From the NCBI GenBank assembly GCA_003117195.1, contig BDSI01000004.1:987290-1051289 (forward strand): a stretch of DNA of 64,000 nt, in the 5' to 3' direction. Below the pieces are notes generated by a model, which saw nothing but the letters and a program-made list of their open reading frames with translations, searched no databases and was not told the DNA's origin. Each line of letters opens with the position of its first letter. The first letter of the stretch is position 1. This document shows positions 22,888 through 35,963 of this stretch, piece after piece. The DNA is from Eudorina sp. 2006-703-Eu-15. Its lineage: Eukaryota > Chlorophyta > Chlorophyceae > Chlamydomonadales > Volvocaceae. A program made the translations under genes and the position numbers.

Positions 22888-25324
22888 GCCGTGCTGAGTT
22901 TGAGGTGCCAGCCACCCTGCCTGCTGGGTTGCCGTCAGCTTGTCGCGTGGCGCGCCGCTGTCTCAAGCGCCAGCGTGGGGCCGGGCCCCCGGTCTAGGGC
23001 AGCCGGTTGAGGGGGGGTGAGGAAGCTGCGGCGGTAGGAACACACCGCAGGCCGCTGTGGTTTGCCGGCGGAAAGGGCGCGGCTTGGAGGCCTTATGTCT
23101 TCGGCGCCCATGTAGCTCATGTACCGTACGTGCGGGCGTCGTTGCGTGATGGACGTAGGGCCCTGAATGGCAGCACACTCGCATACCTGAGGTACCGCCA
23201 TCGGAGCCGGGCGGCGGGTGGCCTTGCCGCTGCGCGTTTCACTGCCCCTGGTCCGGAGCTGTCAGCCTGTGACGGGGTCGTCAGGAAATCAGGATCGTCA
23301 AGGAGTCCTGCTGTAGTTCGTCAGGCGGCGTATTTTTGAAGTACCGTACATGCGGTAGGCACTAGGCAGGGCAGCAGCAGCGACCTGTTGTGGGTGGGTG
23401 CTGCGTGTTGCCGCGATTCGGGTTTCGGCCGCCGGCTTCCCGTTTTGTGCTGTGTAGATTAAATCGAACGGTGGCTTTGGTGTTGGGGTTGTTCGAGTCG
23501 GTTCGGACTCCAGGGTTCCGGTGGCTCGGCTTCGGGATCACCGTGTTGGCTGGTGAGTCAAGCAGCCAGGTCGTTGTGCGGACTGCGCAGCTTTGGCGCT
23601 ACAGCACATGCTGCACGCACGCCGTTCCGAGCCACGCCACAGCCATGCCTTCTGGACCATCCGGGATGGTGTCCCAGCTCGCTGCCTTGGCACCGTGTGT
23701 ACGTCGACGATATCCCGGCTGCAAGTTGTACCTTCGGATCACAGGCCCGGCAGGAAGTTGATGAGTGTTAGGGATACAGGCTGGTTCTTTCGGCTTGCCA
23801 CCTTCTTTGTGTCGACGCTACCCCTGCACAGTCGTGTGCAAGGGTGGTCCGCACCCTCTCAGGCTTTCGAAGCAAACAGCGGAGAAGACGCCGTAGACAA
23901 TTACCGAGTTGTCATGTTGTGTCTCTGGGAAGGCCGGGGTGCTGAGGCAACGGGTGGGTTGCACCGCGGTGGGCTGCAGGGATGGAAGCCTCGCTTGCAC
24001 GCAACACGCCATGGCCTGCTGAGGCCATCCCAGCGTGTTTGCCAGTTGTAACTTCTGTAAATATTTCCTCGCATGTTTCTTTGATGAGAACGTCGTATGG
24101 GTTGCAAGGCATCCCACCGGCCCACGCGTTCGCCAGCAGTCAATTCCATGTGCTGATTGAACAGTATGCCCAAATGATGAAGAGATGCCGTGGCCTACGC
24201 CAAGTACGCACTTTCGTACCGCTGACAAGTCTGGGCCGCTGACAAGTCTGCGGGGCATATGAGGCGTGAAGAGCTGTTCTGTTGACGAGCTCATCCCATG
24301 GACAATATACCACGCTGCTCTGCGGTAAACGCACACACGGAACACGCGGACAAACACAAAACCCCATTGTCCAACCTTACAACCTTACAGGGGAAACTGT
24401 CCTAGGGCCGAACCGCTTGATCCCGGAGAGGCGCCGAAGGACTCCAACCGTCTGCCGAACAAACCCACCACAACACACACACACACACGCATGCCCGAAA
24501 GCAACGCGTGCCACCCCTCACTGCGCGTAGAAGGCCAGTGGTCTCAAAGCAACCGTCGCCCGGTCCCCATGCCTGGGAAACGCACCGCATGTCCATCCCC
24601 ATCAACGGAAACGCATGCACCATGCGCCACTCTCGAGCAACCAGCACCAACAGAGATGATTGATTAAATGGTGGCACTCCTAAGGAATTCGTGCCCTCAA
24701 CAACACCACATACGGTCCATCAGTCAAGCGGGACTGCGATGATCTTCTCCTCAGAACCGCACACCATCACCACTCGTAAGGCTTTTCTTCCACTCTAGCC
24801 CATCCTCTTTGCATACAAGCTACTGGCGCATTAGCTAACCCTAGATGCAAAGAGGTTGAAGTTTGATGCCGGCACCAACACACACACCGTTCTCTCCTGA
24901 GGATGACGGACACCGCTCATATTCTTCGCGGCGCCAAATACATGAAAGCAGGTAATTGATCCCTTCCCCTCCCCTTGGACCTGCGGTCACTGTGACTGTT
25001 AACGCCAAGGGGGCAAGCGCGAGCCGTCGCGTGCGTATACGACAAATCCGTCGCTGCTATTCTTCGTCCCCGGCGGCGCCACAATTGCGCAAGCAAATGT
25101 AAACCCGCATGCTGCGCGAATGATGTAGACCAGGGGATAAATGTACACGGAACGCGACCGACAGAAACCCCAGCGTCGACCCTCCTGGTCTGTGTGCCCC
25201 TCAAAAGGGAAGCAAAGTCAAAGAACTTCCGCCGCTGCGGGCAGTAAGGACTGCCTATTTTACAAACTTGAAAACTTACTACGACCGTACCCGAATGTCC
25301 TCGTGAGCCCATGTGCGCTGTCCC
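22888..25324. other. No gene recognised (about 2.4 kb)
   Basis: Between the 3' end of the fusion gene and the 3' end of the convergent zinc-finger gene. It must hold both 3' UTRs. TGTAA, the usual green-algal poly(A) signal, occurs at about 24047 and 24056 on the plus strand. A short CA repeat sits at 24473-24488. Open frames here lack recognisable motifs. Confidence 0.4.
25260..25264 (-). terminator. Possible TGTAA polyadenylation signal of the zinc-finger gene
   Basis: TGTAA on the minus strand 60 nt after the stop codon at 25325. It matches the chlorophyte poly(A) signal, but the short distance and five-base length make it only suggestive. Confidence 0.35.
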
Positions 25325-26088
25325 TCACTTCTTAACGCGCACCATGAGAGGCACCGCGGTGCCCCCGCCACCACATCCTCTGCACCGCATGTAGCCCGTC
25401 TTGCTGCATGAATTGCAGCCAACATCTCCGTCCGACCATCTCGAGCAGAGGCACGCCTCAAAGCCGGTGCCTCCGCAGACGGGGCAAAGCTCCGACTTCC
25501 GGCTGTCAAGGCGGTCCTAGAGACAGCCAAGGATGAAAAAACATTCCAGGTTTTAATGTTGACGAACGCGTTGTGAGCGTTCCTGAGGTCACCTCAAGGA
25601 GACGTCGGCAAAAACGTGAGAGCTCGAAGACAGTTTGCACGCAAGCAGACCTACAGTCGCACTTTCCGAACCACTACATGGCATGGTCATGACATTCGAT
25701 GACGCACATGCGGCAACCTGGGACCTTGCCGGTACACAGGTCTCAATCGACCCCATCCCTCCGCAACAGCCCTCCAACAAGATGTTTCAGTATCCTAATA
25801 ACGTGAAAACATATCCGCATGCAAGCAACTGCCGGGGCCGTGCTGAGAACGCCAAGAGCGTCTCACCTGCTCCGGAAGCTGCTCAGGGCGGTTCAAGAGC
25901 ATAAAGGCTCCAACGCAGAGCGCACTGGTTGTAACCAGCTGGCTGACCGCAGAGATGGTGTCCATTGTCGGGTCGGCGCCAAACATCGCCACACACCTGA
26001 GGCCTTGCCTGCCAGTCACACGCCTTGCGGGCGTCGCGGCCAGGTTGCGGCCTGATGGCCCAGCTGAAATACCTCGTGCCGCCTGCAT
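25325..26088 (-). CDS. Small plastid-type membrane protein with DnaJ-type zinc finger (LQY1/BSD2/PSA2-like)
   Basis: Two exons (minus): 26088-25867 and 25516-25325, phase 0, 137 residues. Start chosen at MQAARGISAG, the first ATG after an open but ATG-less leader. Residues 1-33 are rich in Ala, Arg, Ser and Gly and lack acids, like a chloroplast transit peptide. About 45-65 form one hydrophobic segment (SAVSQLVTTSALCVGAFMLL). The C-terminal exon holds four cysteine pairs: C85/C88 (CPVCGGTG), C96/C98, C108/C111 (CNSCSKTG) and C119/C122 (CRGCGGGG), the DnaJ cysteine-rich pattern with a shortened second pair. No J-domain. In plants, proteins of this build assist photosystem II repair, Rubisco assembly or PSI biogenesis; which one applies cannot be told. 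Thylakoid location is inference. Confidence 0.8.
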
Positions 26089-28430
26089 GGCTTTGGGCCT
26101 GGCAGTAATAACTTTTGAAGCCAACTCTTACTCGTCACAGATTCACCAAAGGCAGAGTGGGATCACGATGACAAGCGAAAGGTTCTACTGTTGGGTGTTA
26201 CAATGGAACAAGCATGTCAATGGCGGAATTAGAACTGTGCGGTGGAGTCCTGGACAAAGTAATTGGTGTGGAAGCGGCCCGTACTGCTTTTGTAGGTCCG
26301 GTTGGGTACTTCATTCCTGGGCGCACTCTGACGTCATCAAAAGTAATATGTTCCTTTTGTTCTTTTTTTGCTTCGCCTGATATTCAGGTCCGCTCTGAAG
26401 TTGCCGGAGCCGCTTGTCCTTCTCGCGTTTTGTTCACAATAAGCGCGTTCTCGAGGAGCAATGCGTTCGGTTATCACAGACCAGCGTTTATTTTATAAGG
26501 TCGTCTACAAAAGACGGCAATGGCGTGTCGAGACGCGGGCTGTCCCCGGCTATCGGGCCGAAGTTGCACGCCTGCGGGCACACACAAAGCAACCGTGTCC
26601 CCCTAAATCGACCCCCCCCCCCCGAGTCGTAAGGAATTGTTCTGAAGAGTAATTTGCACGTGCCAGCGGTCAGAGTCCCAGAGCACTTCCACCGGGCAAC
26701 CAAACAGTCGTACCAGGAATTTGCTTGACCAGTTGTACAGCGGTTCAGCGGGGAGCGGGCGCGCGCTGACGCAAATTGGCGCACATCGTCCCCGAGGGGG
26801 CCGAGGACGTGCCCGTCATGCACACCGGGTTGTGTAACGACCAACCCTCTAAACCCCTTGCTGTCGTGGTCTCGTGGTTGGGTGCAGTCTGCCCCATTCC
26901 ACAATCGTCACCAAATGGACCACCGTATGAGCGATACCCGCGCACGCGGTCGTGATCTCTAACCACCATCTCCTTCCAGATCGCCTCCCGGTTGCTCCAT
27001 CCATCATTCCCCCTCTACACGGCTTGGATCTTCTCTCCTCAGTCCTAACACGTCCCCCCATGCACCTTGCGCTGGACATCACTTTCGCCCGCGCCTGACC
27101 ACGCAACCCATCCCCAACCGCCTGCACGAACACAAATCCAAGGTGCTTGACATCAATCCCTTTTGGATAGCCATCGCTGTTGCGCCCCCTGACATCACTT
27201 TCCTCGTTCGAGGACGGTCGTTTGGGGACGCAGCGCTACCGTAGTGTGACTTCCGGTTGGGCCCATTGTAAGTTTGTAACGCATACCAGCAAACAAGACA
27301 TCAAACACGTCACTCGCCACACCGTATTCCCGACGAGATACGACCCTCCCCGCCAGCACAGTAAAAGCATCGGCGAGAATTCAGTCCCGGTGAACGCACA
27401 TGTATTCTCGTGGCAAGGCCGGATGGGAACAGCAAGGTTGCGAGTATCGAGTTCCAGCTCTCACACGACGCAACGCCGTACTTCTCCACCGCGAAACACT
27501 TACTTCGCCTTTCGAAAAGGACGCTTCGCCGACATCAAAGTTTAAACGTGAGCGCTCCGCCGATGACCTCTGACAGCTGCGCAGGACACGCTTTCTGTCA
27601 CATCCCTCGTCATCACGCAACCTTCACTTCCCCCGTCGGCGCAGTTTTAGTTGAAACAGGTCGACCAATTTCCTACATCCCCTCCCCTCACCGCTCAGGT
27701 CAGGCCACTAGCATAAATAAAACCTAGCAGAATGACTCTGGCAGGCGCACACAACCGAACACCATGCTCAAAACTGTTTTCAAGTACACTGACACCCAAT
27801 CATCGTATTGTTTAACTAACGATCATATATATATCGCGAACGCTAGCGCAACACCAAACCCATTCAACAGATGCATGAATGGGATGGCTTTGGTCCTTCA
27901 GACATCGTAGGTACCGACCCTAGCACCTACCCTTCAAGATGCATGGCCCCCCAGCACCTCCAGGACAATCCGACTCGCGCTTTGTTTTAAGCCGCCGTGC
28001 GCGCACATAACAAGCCTAGACGGACGACCTCCTCCGCGCCGTCACTCCGATCCCGATACACCTGCTGTCGCACATTTCCACCAGAATAGACCGATTGCCA
28101 TGGAATGATCAAAGAACTGAACGATATCGACCGGTTATGCGCGGATGGATGAATGTGCGCTCCCCTCAATCTCCATGCGGACTCTTCTGCACGGCTTTCC
28201 GCTCATCACTACGGGCCGGGATGAATCTGCTCACCACTCCACTCCTCCTCGCTGGCCCTCCTCCCCGGCTCTCCGCTTATAAATTGGCGCCGTTTTCGCA
28301 CTCCATGTCGTTTGGGGTTCGGCAGGCCGGCGGCCCCTGCTGACAGGACCGCGGCCTGCGACCTGCGACACTAGAGCCACGCGATATTCGAACCGCATTC
28401 TAGGTTCAAACCACTGCTCTCACGAGGGGC
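26089..28430. other. No gene recognised (about 2.3 kb); upstream region of the zinc-finger gene and 3' flank of the phosphoesterase gene
   Basis: A perfect TGACGTCA palindrome (CRE/bZIP-type) lies at 26329-26336, about 240 bp upstream of the zinc-finger start codon. The rest shows short open frames without motifs, and AT repeats near 27825. Confidence 0.4.
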
Positions 28431-31400
28431 TCAGGCTGCCACCAACGCCGCCGCCTTGGCGGCCGCCTCGGCGACCTGCTGGCGCTTCAAGCGCCACTTA
28501 TTCGGTTGGTAGATGCGGTAGAACGCGCCCGCGGGGTTCCGGGGAATGGTCTCGCGCAGCTCGCCTAGCGCGGGCCAGGGACGGGATGAGATGGAAAGGG
28601 ACGGGCCAGGGACGGGACGGGACGGGAAGGGACGGGATGAGATGGAAAGGGATGCAGTACGCCATGACGTGAGGAGGCAATGACCCGCGGACCGAGGCGC
28701 GCAGAACTCCTCAAAGCCGCCATGTCCGGCCCTGAGCCTGCGCCCAAGGTAGCCCAGCGCCCTTACACACGGGCTCTTCTTAACCCAGCCGGCCCCCGGG
28801 TTTCCCAGCCCTGCTTTCGCACCATCATGCCCATTCCCCACGCCCCAGCACCCACCGCTGGGCTCCAGCACGTGCACCTCCGTCACGTCCGATCCGTCGT
28901 CCAGCTCCGCCGGCGCGCCGCTCCGGCCCATCAGAACCACCGAGCAGCCGTCCGGCACACGAGTCACCAAGCCGATGGGGGCGGCGGAGGACATGTCTGT
29001 CCGGGAGCGCGTGACACGGGAAGACACCGCACGCGTCGCGGTGGCAAGGTTGAACGTTCGCGCGGGGGCATCAGGTGATGTGACATGTGAGGAAACCCAC
29101 TCCCCAGCAACCCAGTCCCCACCAGCCAGGGCCTTTACCACAAGCACGCAACACACACCCTGGCCTCTCCACCCCCCAAAATGTACTGCCATGTGCTGCA
29201 GTATCACTAATGACCAGTGCGCCGTGAACGGGGCCGTGGTGCGTCCAGTGCTCCGACCCCTTCCCATGCTGCCATGCCTGGCGGTCAGGGGCGCTGTGCG
29301 GCCCCTTGTTAATTGCCTCCTCTGGCGCGGTCTGGCTCACCGTACTCAATGAGAAGGCCGCCTGCTTGCAGAGCCAGGATGGTCTCGGAGCCCACCGGGT
29401 ACCTGGGCAGCGGGAGGGCGAGGTTCGGGGCTTAGGGACCGCCGGTGAGAACAGTCGGGTCACATCAGGTCAGAAGAGCACCAACCCCCGGCTGACTTGT
29501 CAGTTGTCACCCTCCGCAGCCCCTCTTCCGCCCGGACCGCGCACCACCCCAACGGCGCCCCCGCCGTACCAGGTGATGAAGCCGCTGCTGTTATCGCCGA
29601 CCTGCAAGCAATGGAGCCGTGGTGAAACAACAAACCGTGTTAGGGACTCCAGCGATGGTGGGACCGAAAACCGCTGCATTTCTTTATCATTGATGATGTT
29701 ACAGCGGACCCCGTGGGCCATCGGTGACGGCCGGTGCCTCCTCACCACACACACAACAAAAACGAAACCGCTGCTTCCTTGCGTTCGGTTGCCCCGTCAC
29801 GTGCACGTCAGGGTGCTGCAGGTGCAGGGGCTGACGCCAAAGGCGGGGGTGGGGCAGAGGTCGTCCAGAGGGCCAGGCCGCCGCAGGGGCAGCCGTCGGA
29901 TCCGACGCAGCGAGGGCACCCAATGGCAGCTGACCGCGGGCCTTATGCCATGGCTTCATCCAAGGCTCACGCAAGTAGGCACTCATCACTTGCACAGATC
30001 CCTGACCCCACGCCAGCAGGTCACCTCGGCGGGAGCCCAGTTTCACCTCCTTTGACCTCACACGATTGCCCACCCGAACCTTGAAAGGTTGCACAGCGCG
30101 AATTTCAATAAGATTGCAAACCCATATCGCCCCGCGTTACCAACTCTTCAAACCTCTTCCACGGATACCCGGACACCTCACCTTGCAGTCCATCTGCGAG
30201 CAGAGCCAGCCCGCGTCCGGGTCGCACAGCAGCTCGTCCTCAGGTATGACCGGCGTCGGGGGCCCGTGCTCGTCCCACCGTGCCGCCATGTCCAGCCGCA
30301 GCGCCCCCGTGTCGTGATCCACTGTGTACAGCTGGTAGCCGTCGGGGCCGCCCCGCAGCAGCCGGGACTGTGAGAGGAAGCAGGGAGGGGCCGCGGGCAG
30401 GAGGGGTATAGGAAATTGGTAGACATCTTCAAACTGCGCTGCTGCCAACGACGGGCAGGAGGGGGGTGACTCGTGTCGACAGCGAGAAACCCCGCCCGGA
30501 CCGACCGACCGACCCGTGGTGGAGGGTGTCTCATGACGCCCGCATGGCCGGGTGGTGGTAGCCTTGACGTGGCAGGTCAGTGCGTCCCAGGGCGCGATTT
30601 CGAACCCGCTCAAAACAAAGCCAGGTGATTGAATTGAGTCCCCATGAGCGTCGCTGCGAGCTCCGTTTCGAGTCTAGATAGCATCGTGCGCAGCTCAAGC
30701 AACCTTGTCATGAATGTGTCCGTTGATTGCAAGCTAGCCTCAAGGGCAGACCAGTCATTGCGATGTGTGCCCATCCACAGTTCCCCCCACCCCTGCCACC
30801 TGCACATGCAGACATACCCCACCCCTGCCGCCCCAGCCACCCCGCCCACCTGCCGCATGCCGTCGCGGTTGCACTCGCCGATGACGCCGACCTGAGGGAC
30901 AGCGAGGGTGCGCGGCCGGTGGGGAGGTGTTGTGTTTAGGGAAGAGACCCGCCCGACCCAAACCGGCGGGGAGGTGTTGAGTGCAAACGCGAGAACCGGG
31001 TGGAGGCTTGGGCAGCCCGTAGCCGCAGCGATCGGAAACGAGTATGGCGGGACGAGGTACCTCACGGCGTCGCGCCGGACCGGCGTCCTCAACGCTCCCA
31101 GGACTAATAGGTCCACATCCATACCATGCCCCATACCAGTCCCCCCCTGTGCCACCTGCCGCGCCAACCGCCCCAGCCTACCTGCACGAAGGCCGACCCG
31201 CCCACTGTGGAGATCGAGTCCGGGTAGTTGTGCGACAAGTGGAAGTGGCCCGAAAACCACAGCTTCACGTTGCGGTGGCGGCTGACCAGATCCAGGAACA
31301 CGCGCGGTCGGCCCGAGTGGTTCAGCCAGGCGCAGCGGTTCTTGATGTGCACCTCCTGGATCACCTGCATCAGGCAGGTAACAATATCAGGCAGGTAACA

Positions 31401-34142
31401 ATACAAGGTGAAACGGAGGTGATGTGGGATGATGTGGCCGAGGAATCAAGGGAAATGCGGTTCGCTGGTGTGAGCTACAAGCGCTCAGTTTGCCTCATGG
31501 TCTGCAGCGGGGCTGCTGCACTCGGGTCGGGACGGCATCCCGACAGGGCAAACCCTCCCTGGCCCCCGGTTGGGCACTGCTGCGGGGTGGCGGCGTGTAC
31601 CTCGTGTACGGAGGTACGGAAGTATGGCACACGCGCACCTTGAGGCCGCAGCCCATGGGGGGCGCGTGCGTGAGGACCACGAAGGGCGTGTCCGGGTTGT
31701 CCACCAGCTGCCTCTCCAGCCACTCCACCTGGTCGTCTGAGATGAACACCTCATGGTGGCTGCACAGCGGGAGGTGGGTGGGAAGGGGGCGCGCGACAGC
31801 CGCGCGGCAGGCGGGTAGGCAGGCAGGCGGGTAGGCAGGCAGGCCGGCGGGTAGGCAGGCAGCCAAGAGACAGGCGGACCGGAGAGGGACGCTGTGCGGA
31901 AACAGGGAACCGGAAGGCGGGGACTGGGACTGGGACACCAACAGAAGCGCCACCGCACTTCCGCGGACGTCGAGGGGCGGTCCCACGTGCCCGCCGTAAT
32001 GCTTATGGGCAGGCAACGGAAAAGACACCTCAGCGACACGGGCGCAGAAGGGCCGTGGGGGTCACCCACGCACCTGTTTTCATTGGAGCGATACCGCACG
32101 GTGGACAGCCCAACCAGGCGGGTGCGTCCCAGGTCAGCAGCCCAGTAATGAGGCTGCTGGAAGACCTGGGGGCCGGGACAGACAAGGAACGTCGGACTGT
32201 TGCCGCGGCCACCGGTACCAACCCGTCTTTGGGCCCGCTGCCCACCGCCCACAATCCAACCGGCGGCAAGGAAGCAGGGGCAGCGGGGGCGCCGCAGGCG
32301 CCGCCCAGCAGAGTGAAGGCGAAGAACTGCGGGATGCTCAGGTGCGCCGCAGCGAACATGGCGGCGGACATCGGCGGACGGGCGACAGGATCCGGGTGCG
32401 GCGGCAGAACCCGTCACTGCGCCCTCCGCGGCGGCGCCTCCCACCACCACGGCTGCTTCTCGGGTCGGATGCCCAACCGAGTGCACCCAGCGGGTTAGGT
32501 ACAACGCCATCGGCCACAGGAGGTCCTACCGCGCTCCCCAGCTCAATGTCGAACCGCCGTTCCCAATACCGCGTGTTTATGACCTGCGCGTGCTGTCTGC
32601 TGCGTTCGTGCTGCTTGCCCTGCACATCTGGAAGATGATAAAACGCAATCCGCTGCGCGCAGGCTACGGCGACGGCGGCCACGTTGATCCGCTGCCGGCG
32701 GCGGAAGCTTCCCGCCCAACCCCACATCCGGCGAGCCCACACCTACCTCGCGCCAAGCCGCTAGGTTCTCCTCGTCCGTGTCAAACTCATCGCCCTCCAG
32801 GTCGTGATTGCCCGTGACCAGCGCGTACGGCACACCGAAGCCCTCCAGGAATTGCCTGGACAGGCACGCAGTGCCGGGGCCCAGCGGACGGGGGGCAGCC
32901 GGGTGTGTCACCGCCCTCCTCGGGGCTCTCTTTGCAGCGCTGACGGAGCCTCCCCCTCGACAGGGTACCTGCAGCCCTGTTGGTTGGCTTAGAACCTGCT
33001 GGCTGGCTCAGAACATTCCTGCTCGCGGATGTGTCGCCGACCAGCTTCAACCCCTGCTCCGCACATCCTCCTCCCCAGTCTACGACTGCGTGGCATGTCA
33101 AAATGCGTTTGCTTCTGCATCCGTGACGATAGCCAGGAATCTGTCCCCGCATGCGTCGACGAGCGCATTGCGTGAAGCCCCGCTGGCCCCGCGCGCCCCC
33201 AGGCTGCGCGCAGGAGAGTTGCAGGAGCAGCACCACCACTACCACCACTCGGGCGGGTCTCTTCTCTAACCACTACCACCACTGAGGGCAACGCCCAGAC
33301 GGGCCCCACCAGTGTCCGCTGTCGCAGCCGAGGGGGAACGGCAGCTGCTGCGGCCGGCAGGTCCTCACCGCGCAAACTCAAAGCATTGTCGGGATCCGGA
33401 CTTGTGCTTGCTGTGGCCCAGATCCCCGAGCTGCACCATCCGACCTGCTCCAGGGCGGGTGAGTGGGGGTTGGGGGCCTCGTGGCCGGGTAACGCCCCAA
33501 ACATCAGGGGGGGATGTCGCACGCCGGCGGCGTCCAAAGCTCAACACGCGTCGAAGCGCGCGAGAAACCGCGTGAGAAAGAGCAAAAAGCTGCGAGTTTG
33601 TGCACCGACAGACCGCCCGCTGAACCCGCAGCAGCGCTCGGCCGACGATACGGCCCGGCATGGCCCGTATCTGCGCCCGGGTTGCAGAGCGGCCTGCCCC
33701 GCACAACATGCAGAACGGACTAAGCGGGGCTAGCGTACAGGCGCTCACGAGGTTGTGAGGTGGCCCCAGGGCGTCCTACGAGCTCCTTCGGCCCCGGCCG
33801 GGTGAGCGTCGGCCCCGTCCTCATGGGCACACCACCGGGTGTGCAGGAGTCCGAAACCCATCGTCCTGCATGGCTGCGGCACAGCGCCGCGCAGACGTGC
33901 AGGCCGTTGCGCCGCGATGTGGGTCGCTTCGCTCCGTCCACGGGTCAGCATTCCGCCCGACGGAATGAAGGCGTGGGTGTCCGCGCACCTGCGCCCAACG
34001 GTTCGTCTCCATCGCCGCCTGCTGCCATGGCGTTGCTGAAATGAGTCCTGGCCGCCTCAAACAACCGCATCTGCTCGGGCGCCAGGTGCAAATCGCCCAT
34101 GATGCCCAGCTGCCAGTGGTCGGAGGGGCTGTCGCCGTGCAT
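28431..34142 (-). CDS. Calcineurin-like metallophosphoesterase, plant/cyanobacterial type
   Basis: Twelve exons (minus): 34142-33989, 33444-33369, 32855-32747, 32165-32074, 31759-31639, 31364-31182, 30891-30850, 30367-30182, 29601-29570, 29402-29341, 28996-28856, 28564-28431; every phase joins, giving 443 residues. All metal-site motifs are present: GDLH at 16-19, GDLG at 58-61, GNHDLEG from 92, HAPP from 175, and SGHFHLSH with GHFH at 223-226. Other landmarks: YWAADLGRTRLVGLSTVRY, SHHEVFISDDQVEWL and HIKNRCAWLNHS. This matches a predicted plastid/cyanobacterial phosphoesterase group whose substrate I do not know. The C-terminal third (YQLYTVDHDTGAL, IPRNPAGAFYRIYQPNKWR) looks like an added beta domain. 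The start MHGDSPSDHWQLG leaves no transit peptide, so an upstream first exon is possible. A 32-nt exon (29570-29601) is notable. Confidence 0.88.
28566..28655. repeat. Tandem GGGACGGGA-type repeat in the last phosphoesterase intron
   Basis: Units GGGACGGG and GGGATGAGATGGAAA recur, including two copies of GACGGGATGAGATGGAAAGG. Confidence 0.75.
29695..29740 (-). repeat. Retroposon 3'-end relic in a phosphoesterase intron
   Basis: Minus strand reads CCGTCACCGATGGCCCACGG then GGTCCGCTGTAACATCATCA, a member of the stem-loop/CTGTAAC tail family followed by an ATC-type simple repeat. Confidence 0.6.
31799..31865. repeat. GGCAGGCGGGTAGGCA tandem repeat in a phosphoesterase intron
   Basis: About four imperfect copies of GGCGGGTAGGCAGGCA. 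Confidence 0.75.
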
Positions 34143-35963
34143 GGGGGTGAGGGAAGGGTAGCAAAGGCTCGGCTTCAGCGAGCGGGTTGATACTGTTGTG
34201 ATCGAGCAGGGGCTTCTAAGTTGTTTGGCCAGAGGTGGTGAAAGTGGAGACGGCACCTCGGCACGTGGGGGCGCCCTGCCCTCGGGGCTGTTGTCCGACA
34301 GCGCCGTGTTCCAAATTTGTCACTTGCCGAACGATCCCCGAACGACCGCTGGGCCAAAGCGCCGCTGACATAATTCCTGGATGTAGCTCCTTGCCTTTGG
34401 GTGCTTAGCTTTGGAAGGATGGAACCCGGCGCGACGCGTGCGACGGTGCTGCGCCGCATCAAGCGCCCCGCGGACGATGCCGGCCAGCTACTCCGGGCCC
34501 CGCAACCTTGTGTCCAAAGTGCATGAGAAGCAAACAGTTATGAACCTCTAGCCCTAGTTCGGCCGGGCTGCGGCTTAGTGAGTCTCTCAGCAACAAGCGC
34601 TATTCAGGAGTGCGTCAGCTGGCACCAATAGTATGCCATCCCACCTGTCCTGGGCGCAGGCGAGCGCCCGCTCCTAAGCAGCAACATGCTTGCGTCTGAC
34701 TTCACGGTCAGACTATTGAAACAACCACCTTTAAGCCCCTCAAGAGGGACAGACTGTAGGATATTATAGCATTGGTAGTCTGCCCAGAAGATTTTGCCAT
34801 TTTGATAAGGAATGGAACCGTCGCGTCGTACAATATTTTTTGGGGCATATCTTTGCGTGATTCCGTTGCGCATACCATGGATGTCTCAAGGCAACCATTG
34901 AATTATTACAGATAATAAATATTACGGTCTTTCTGTGTTAAATCACATGCTGCGTACGTACGAAACCATGAATACCCGGCATGGACACAAGGTAACTAGG
35001 CGAAGCTTCGAAGGGAAGACCCGTGGCGAAGCACGGTATCCAGGACAGCATGTTGATATCGGAGCTTTAGGGCTGGGGCCCGGGGCTAGGTCGCACTGTT
35101 GGGGGCGTGTCGTGGTTCAGGCAGGTTCAGGAGCGGTTGAGGAGGGCCGAGTGTATTATTGCCTTGACGCAACTATCTTCCGCGTTGGGATCAAGGCCGC
35201 AACCGACATGGGGGAGGGGAAGTGCCCTTATCCACGCCGTTGCCTGTCAGCTCAGTACTCCTGGCAACCCACAACTCTTGCAACGTTCACCGCACAGCAA
35301 AAAGCTCAGCCCCCAGCGCCGCCGTCCTCGAAGCGTCTCAAAGTGGACAGATTACTTAACCTGCTCATTTTTGATAGGTGAGGGTTGGGGGAGCAGGCGA
35401 ATGATGTATGTGTCCCATCCCCTTAGTATTGGGGTTGTGACGTAAGAGAGTTACCCCTCACGTACAAAGCTGCACGAGTGTCGAGGTTAATGTAGGAAGC
35501 TCCGGCTGTCACTGATGACCCGCGGGGTCCGCTGTATCATCCTTAATAATAATGGGAAGGGATATGATCCCAGGGGACACGCACCATGCACGCAAGGGCA
35601 TGTTCCTGCAAATAGCCTTCCGCATGTGAGCATGCGAACACGTAGGTATCTCGGTCCACCTTTTCCAGTTGCGTTTTCAGCCATGAAAACGGAATTGTAC
35701 GGTGCCCGCAGCAACATTCCAGACCTGGGCCGCTGCTGAACCCATCCTCAAAGGTCATCAATCAATCATTAAGAACCTATGGCAACCTCACCAGTCCTTG
35801 AGCTTGGACATGCTTGGCGGTATCAAAGCATCAACTTTCGCCAGCTACATCTGCGTGGCGGTACGGATCTGTGCGTTTAAGAGTTTTAAAGTTGCCAATT
35901 GTTTATAAGGATACAAACCGCGTCGTTTCAAAACATAGGGAATTTGATCTTCTGACAATAAAA
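34143..35963. other. No gene recognised (about 1.8 kb); upstream of the phosphoesterase gene
   Basis: AT-richer than the rest, especially 34700-34950. It contains a retroposon 3'-end relic at 35505-35560. No supported reading frame. Confidence 0.35.
35505..35560 (+). repeat. Retroposon 3'-end relic with TAA-type tail
   Basis: CACTGATGACCCGCGGGGTC can fold as GACCC-GCG-GGGTC and is followed by CGCTGTATC and an AATAAT run. Confidence 0.6.
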
